Below are positions 60,045 through 64,000 of a stretch of DNA of 64,000 nt, in pieces. The stretch is from Bog-756 sp052143895. GTDB taxonomy: Bacteria; Actinomycetota; Acidimicrobiia; Acidimicrobiales; RAAP-2. The first letter of the stretch is position 1, and every line of letters starts with the position of its first letter. The stretch is taken from contig JBKQRT010000296.1 in the NCBI GenBank assembly GCA_052143895.1, forward strand, positions 1-64,000, given 5' to 3'. A program made the position numbers and the translations under genes. A model generated the notes under the pieces. That model was not told the origin of the DNA and did not search any database. It saw nothing but the letters and a program-made list of their open reading frames with translations.

Positions 60045-60628
60045 TTGCTCGCCTCCCTGGGTTTGATGTTCGGTGATTACAGGTGCTGGCGACCGGTCCT
60101 CCTGATCGGTCGTCGGGGTGAAGCGGTGTGTCGGACTGATGTCGTGAGCTGCGGGCGGCTGACCTGGTCTTTGACCCCACACTCGCCTGCAGCGGGAGTT
60201 GCGGCCGGACCCCGGCGGTGCCCGCCGTCGCCGGCGTGACACCCTGCAGGGCCGCTGATCGGCCGCGTCGCCCCGTCTCCGCCCGCCCCCGAGGGTCGGG
60301 GGCGCCGCGGGCAGGTCTTACTCCTAAGCCGCACCATGCTCAGCAACCACGAGTTGCCTTACGTGGGTCGTTTCGCCTGCGACTGGCATCGACTTGCAAC
60401 CACAGACCCGCACGCAGCTCACGGGGTGAAGTGTACGCCCCCGGTTCGCGCAATTCAGAGTCCAAGGTCCCGAGTTCACAGGTTCGTCACGTCGCCGTCA
60501 TTCAACGGCAACACGACCGTCCGGGTGGACCGGACCCCCGGCGTCCGCACGCAAACCCAGCTCAGAGGGCATGGATGCCGGGGGCGGGCCGCCGGTGTCG
60601 GGGACGGCGACGCCCCGGCTGCGGCCCG
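60045..60628. other. 584-bp intergenic region, no gene recognised
   Basis: This gap separates hpf from the SIS isomerase gene. Around 60330-60500 the sequence appears lower in GC than its surroundings. I see no frame with recognisable protein content on either strand and no tRNA, tmRNA, RNase P or SRP RNA hallmark. It should contain the hpf promoter. A leader or small RNA is possible but unsupported by sequence alone. Confidence 0.5.
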
Positions 60629-61711
60629 TCAGGCCGGGCCGACCTGCAACTGGAGCTTGATCTCGTCGAGCACGGGGATGGGGCCCGGGTCGATCCCCTC
60701 GTGGCCGGCCAGATGAAGCGAGACGAAATCGCCGATGAGGGCCAGGTCGAGCAGCTGGGCGAGGTCTCCCTCGCCGGCCGCCCGCACCTCCAGCACGTCC
60801 GCCACCACCTCGAGCATGACGTCCACCACCAGGTCGACCCGGCGGCTCACCTGGGGGTGCTCGGCGTCGTGTCGCAGATTGACCAGCGTGATGAGCTGCC
60901 GGGTGGCATCGCCGTGCTGCCCCCAACCTGCCACCTCGTTGTGGCAGAGCTCGGGGTAGACGTTGTAGAACGCCGGGCACTTGGCGTTCTCGTTGATCTG
61001 GGCCTTCCACCGGAGGGCGGCGGCCGCCCCGAGGTCGCCGGAGCTGAAGATGAGCGGGATGGTTCGCCCGATCCGGCGCGCCAGGTCCTGGGCCCGGCTA
61101 CCGGGACGGATCAGCTCGTCTCGCCGGGCCCGTAGCTGGTCGATCGCCTGATCGACCCACTGGAGCGCCCCGGGGAAGAGCCCGATCTCCTCGAGCAGCG
61201 CCAGCGGGGGGATGGCCATGGCCCCGAGGGCGGCGCGGGGTTGGGGGATGTCGGTCGGCACCGGCACGACCGGCACGTCCCACTCGCCGGCCAGGTTGGA
61301 GAGGGCGCCGCCCCCGGCCACCACCACCAGGGCGGCCCCCGCCTCGTAGGCGCTCGTCGCCGCCTCGAGTATCTCCTCGGTGTCACCGGAGAACGACATG
61401 GCGAACACGAGCGAGCCGGTGCCCACGTAGTCGGGTGGCTCGTACCCCTTGACCACCGTGACCGGGACCGGCATGAAGGGGGCGGCAGCGGCCATCAGCA
61501 CGTCGCCGGCGATCCCGCTCCCGCCCATGCCCAGGACCACCACGTTCTCGACCCGCTCGCGCTGGGGCAGGCCCGCAAGCCCCCGCGCCGCCGACACGGC
61601 CGCTTCGACCTGCTCGGGGAGACCGGCGGTGGCGCTCCACATGTCGAGGGTGTCCACCGGCAACGGGGAGGGATGCGTGACCGTCGGGCCGGTGCCCGAT
61701 GACGTGGTCAC
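60629..61711 (-). CDS. SIS-domain phosphoglucose/phosphomannose isomerase
   Basis: This 360-residue protein has the bifunctional phosphoglucose/phosphomannose isomerase layout with two SIS halves. Seen: VVVLGMGGSGIAGDVLMAAA near residue 58, VFAMSFSGDTEEILEAATSA near residue 103, LGAMAIPPLALLEEIGLFPG, and the active-site stretch INENAKCPAFYNVYPELCHN followed by EVAGW. It interconverts fructose 6-phosphate with glucose or mannose 6-phosphate. The GTG at 61711 overlaps the Trm112-like stop, making a coupled unit with it and the upstream phosphohexomutase. Confidence 0.87.
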   Translation of the reverse strand: MTTSSGTGPTVTHPSPLPVDTLDMWSATAGLPEQVEAAVSAARGLAGLPQRERVENVVVLGMGGSGIAGDVLMAAAAPFMPVPVTVVKGYEPPDYVGTGSLVFAMSFSGDTEEILEAATSAYEAGAALVVVAGGGALSNLAGEWDVPVVPVPTDIPQPRAALGAMAIPPLALLEEIGLFPGALQWVDQAIDQLRARRDELIRPGSRAQDLARRIGRTIPLIFSSGDLGAAAALRWKAQINENAKCPAFYNVYPELCHNEVAGWGQHGDATRQLITLVNLRHDAEHPQVSRRVDLVVDVMLEVVADVLEVRAAGEGDLAQLLDLALIGDFVSLHLAGHEGIDPGPIPVLDEIKLQLQVGPA

Positions 61712-61953
61712 GACCCGCTGCCCTCGCCGGTCCGCACGGCGTCGCCGGCGTCGGCCCTGGCCATGAGGCGGGCGTGCTCGGTCTCGTCCACCGCCGTGGC
61801 CTCGTCGATGAGCATCACGGGGATTCCGTCGCGCACCTCGTAGCTACGGTGGAGACGGGGGTTGTAGAGGCGGTGCTCGTCGGCGAAGTACAGCAGCGGC
61901 CCCTTGTCCTCGGGACAGGCCAACACGGCCACCAGCAGCGGGTCAAGCGTCAT
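61708..61953 (-). CDS. Trm112-like zinc-ribbon-family protein
   Basis: This 81-residue protein matches the bacterial Trm112/YcaR family: LDPLLVAVLACPEDKGPLLY, HRLYNPRLHRSYEVRDGIPV and MLIDEATAVDETEHARL. Only the first cysteine (ACPEDK) remains of the usual zinc ribbon, as in many bacterial members. Trm112 proteins stabilise partner methyltransferases; its partner here is unknown. AGAGGAG precedes the ATG at 61953. It sits between the two sugar-phosphate enzymes, a common actinobacterial arrangement. Confidence 0.83.
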   Translation of the reverse strand: MTLDPLLVAVLACPEDKGPLLYFADEHRLYNPRLHRSYEVRDGIPVMLIDEATAVDETEHARLMARADAGDAVRTGEGSGS

Positions 61954-62042
61954 GAGGCACTCCTCTCTCGTCGGTCGTCGCTGTCGTCGCTGTCGTCGCG
62001 GCTCGGCGGCACACGGTCCGGGGGCGCGTGTACCTCCACCGT

Positions 62043-63434
62043 TCAGGCACGGGCCAGCCGCTCGATGTCCGCCTGGAGCTCGGCGACGTGCTCGGCGCAC
62101 GCCGCCTCGTCGGGCGCCTCCACGTTGAGGCGCAGCAGCGGCTCGGTGTTCGACGGGCGCAGGTTGTACCACCACTCACCCCGGTCGACGGTCAGCCCGT
62201 CCAGCCGATCGGTCGTCCCGAGTCGGCCTCCGGCCGCGTCCACCTCGGCCGCCAGACGATCGACGGTGGCGGCCGGATCGTCGACGGTGGTGTTGATCTC
62301 CCCGGAGTCGGCATACCGGCGGAACGGCTCCAGGAGGACGGAGAGCGGGGAGCCGGTGGTGCTGAGCAGCTCGAGCACCACCATGGCGGCGATGATGCCG
62401 GAGTCGGCCCGGTAGTTGTCGCGGAAGTAGTAGTGACCGGAGTGCTCACCCCCAAAGATGGCGCCCGTCTCGGCCATGACCTGCTTGATGTAGCTGTGGC
62501 CCACCTTGGTCCGGATGCCCACGCCGCCCTGTTCGGCGATGACCTCGGGGACCACCCGCGAGCAGATGCAGTTGTAGAGCACGGTCGACCCCGGGTGCTT
62601 GGCCAGCATGGACGACGCCACGAGGGCGGTGGTGAGGGAGCCCGAGACGGGTTGGGCCTGCTCGTCGACCAGGAAGACTCGGTCGGCGTCACCGTCGAAG
62701 GCGAGGCCGACGTCGGCCGCGGCACCGAGCACGGCCTTCTTGAGGGGCACCAGGTTCTCGGGCTGGATCGGGTCGGCGGGATGGTTGGGGAAATTGCCGT
62801 CCAGCTCGGGAAAGAGGATCTCGACCTCGAAGGGGAGGCCTTCGAACACTTTGGGGGCGACCAGGCCCCCCATCCCGTTGGCCGTGTCCGCCACCACCCG
62901 GAGGGGACGGAGGGCGCGCACGTCGACAAAGGAACGGACGTGCTCGGCGTAGGCGTCGAGCACGGAGCACTGCTCCAGGGGCGCCAGCGCGGCCGGGTCC
63001 AGCTCGGGGGGACCGGCGGCGCCCCACTCGTCGAGCAGCGCTTCGGCGGTGGCCTGGATCTCGGCGAGGCCGGTGTCGCGTCCGATCGGGCGGGCGCCGG
63101 ACAGGCAGAGCTTCAGACCGTTGTAGCGGGCCGGATTGTGGGACGCGGTGAACATCGCCCCCGGTGCGTCGAAGCTGCCGGCGGCGAAGTAGAGGAGGTC
63201 GGTGGAGGCCAGTCCGAGGTCGACCACGGCGACCCCCTCGGAGCGGGCCCCGTCGGCGAAGGCGCGGGACAGCTCGGCCCCCGACTCGCGCATGTCCCTG
63301 GCCACCAGCAGGGTCGGCCCGCCGGTGAAGCGCGCGACGGCCATGCCGATGGCCCGGAATTGCTCGGCGTTGAGCTGGTCGGGGACCACCCCCCGGATGT
63401 CGTAGGCCTTGAAGACGTCGGAGAGGCTGGTCAT
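62043..63434 (-). CDS. manB: phosphomannomutase/phosphoglucomutase
   Basis: This 463-residue alpha-D-phosphohexomutase moves phosphate between O-1 and O-6 of mannose or glucose. Motifs: VFKAYDIRGVVPDQ, the phosphoserine loop MFTASHNPARYNGLKL near residue 97, the magnesium loop AFDGDADRVFLVDE near residue 245, the sugar-binding FGGEHSGHYYFRDN and the phosphate-binding RPSNTEPLLRLNVEA. With the isomerase downstream it would supply mannose 1-phosphate for GDP-mannose and cell-envelope glycans. It starts the manB-Trm112-SIS operon. Confidence 0.93.
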   Translation of the reverse strand: MTSLSDVFKAYDIRGVVPDQLNAEQFRAIGMAVARFTGGPTLLVARDMRESGAELSRAFADGARSEGVAVVDLGLASTDLLYFAAGSFDAPGAMFTASHNPARYNGLKLCLSGARPIGRDTGLAEIQATAEALLDEWGAAGPPELDPAALAPLEQCSVLDAYAEHVRSFVDVRALRPLRVVADTANGMGGLVAPKVFEGLPFEVEILFPELDGNFPNHPADPIQPENLVPLKKAVLGAAADVGLAFDGDADRVFLVDEQAQPVSGSLTTALVASSMLAKHPGSTVLYNCICSRVVPEVIAEQGGVGIRTKVGHSYIKQVMAETGAIFGGEHSGHYYFRDNYRADSGIIAAMVVLELLSTTGSPLSVLLEPFRRYADSGEINTTVDDPAATVDRLAAEVDAAGGRLGTTDRLDGLTVDRGEWWYNLRPSNTEPLLRLNVEAPDEAACAEHVAELQADIERLARA

Positions 63435-63443
63435 GGCCGGGCC

Positions 63444-63449
63444 ATCCTA
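63444..63449 (-). promoter_or_regulatory. -10 hexamer (TAGGAT) close to the manB start
   Basis: TAGGAT ends nine bases before the manB ATG at 63434, leaving a leader of two or three bases at most. Confidence 0.45.
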
Positions 63450-63623
63450 GCCAGCCCGCCCGCCGTGATCGGAGGGTGCGCGCGCCGCGGGCGTCCCTCT
63501 TCCCCGAAGGGAGCCCGCCCGCCGCCTACCCTGGCGGGGACACCCCGACGCTGCTCGTGCGCCGGGGACGGATGACGGAACGGAGGCCAGGATGGAGACG
63601 CTCCGGCCGGGGAGGCGATAGCG

Positions 63624-64000
63624 GTGCGGACCACGCCGGGGCCGGCCGCGCCTGGCGGCGGGGGAACGGAACCGTCCACCACGTGGTGGACGCATGTGAC
63701 CCAGCCGCTGGCCACCGACGGCAGCGCGCTCAACAACGTGATCCGAGAGCTCAGCCGGGAGGCGGCCGGCCACGGGATCCGCTCCGCCGTCGCCGGGTCG
63801 GACAACCGGGGGTACGTCTTCCCCGACGCCGAACTGCTGCCGGTCGACTTCACCCGGTACCTCCCCCGCGAATACCTCCTCCGACGCGAGCAGCTGGTGG
63901 ACACCGTCACGGGGCGACTGTCGCTCGGCCGCTCCGCCGTCGCCCGGCTGTACCGGCCGGTGGCCGAGGCACTCGACGCCACCAGCGGGCCGGTCATCGT
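63624..64000 (+). CDS. glycosyltransferase (GT4-like), 5' part only
   Basis: An open frame runs from the GTG at 63624 off the right edge of the window; 125 residues are visible. After a Gly/Pro-rich start it reads TWWTHVTQPLATDGSALNNV, then REAAGHGIRSAVAGSDNRGY and LLPVDFTRYLPREYLLRREQ. This looks like the N-terminal acceptor domain of family 4 glycosyltransferases, which open with a strand and a 'DGSGLNNVVREL'-type turn. It is divergent from manB, consistent with envelope-glycan synthesis. The catalytic half is outside the window. Confidence 0.6.
   Translation, partial: MRTTPGPAAPGGGGTEPSTTWWTHVTQPLATDGSALNNVIRELSREAAGHGIRSAVAGSDNRGYVFPDAELLPVDFTRYLPREYLLRREQLVDTVTGRLSLGRSAVARLYRPVAEALDATSGPVI

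Overview
The window is a high-GC, gene-dense bacterial chromosome segment. Many features point to an actinobacterium: GTG starts, GTGA/ATGA stop-start overlaps, the secA-prfB-ftsE-ftsX order, a BioB followed by a BsaP-like protein, DUF2510, DUF3039, GAP-family and MpaB proteins, and a manB-Trm112-SIS operon. Three features are less typical and suggest a deep-branching or uncultured lineage, possibly Acidimicrobiia (inference only): an archaeal-type riboflavin synthase, a phosphofructokinase with the pyrophosphate-type residues, and many genes with a -10 hexamer only 5-9 bases from the start codon. No rRNA, tRNA, CRISPR array or intact mobile element was seen.

Layout. 1-3.5 kb looks less GC-rich and is gene-poor: a patatin-like gene, the C-terminal relic of an IS481-type transposase and a secreted neocarzinostatin-like protein. 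3.5-9.6 kb holds a PLP/metal aldolase-like enzyme, a lipoprotein, an Ig-domain relic, a cupin, a Rossmann oxidoreductase and a GH78 rhamnosidase. 9.6-16.8 kb holds a PhoU homologue behind a PHO-box-like triple repeat, a decayed DksA/TraR gene, a DUF2510 membrane protein, a GT2, an MpaB-like protein, and a tightly coupled four-gene operon (13211-16195) encoding six YbjQ-like domains, followed by an HD protein. 16.9-28.1 kb carries a ribbon-helix-helix-like gene with a palindromic operator in front of a beta-propeller gene, metY-metX behind a promoter with an operator-like repeat, a GH3 glucosidase, a beta-helix lipoprotein and ahcY. 28-39 kb has beta-oxidation genes, a frameshifted ArsR-SRPBCC fusion, the PPi-type phosphofructokinase, bioB-bsaP, maf-dus and a heavily decayed SDR/DUF2867 gene. 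39-53.8 kb has an ABC-F ATPase, an XRE/membrane pair, an NfeD/SPFH pair, the bioA-bioF-bioD operon divergent from archaeal-type ribC, an acyl-CoA dehydrogenase divergent from an acyl-CoA synthetase, a sugar nucleotidyltransferase, a beta-lactamase-family hydrolase and a broken lipase. 53.9-64 kb is core: ftsX, ftsE, prfB, secA and hpf, then the SIS isomerase, Trm112-like protein and phosphohexomutase, all on the minus strand, and a glycosyltransferase running off the right edge.

How the genes fit together. Biotin synthesis is split between bioADF and bioB-bsaP. The methionine/SAM cycle is represented by metX, metY and ahcY. Mannose and glucose phosphate interconversion sits beside the secretion and division block. 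Six broken genes or gene relics lie in 64 kb. Two of these (ArsR-SRPBCC and the lipase) rest on single-base frame changes and could be assembly errors; the others carry truncation, deletions or lost key residues and look genuinely decayed.
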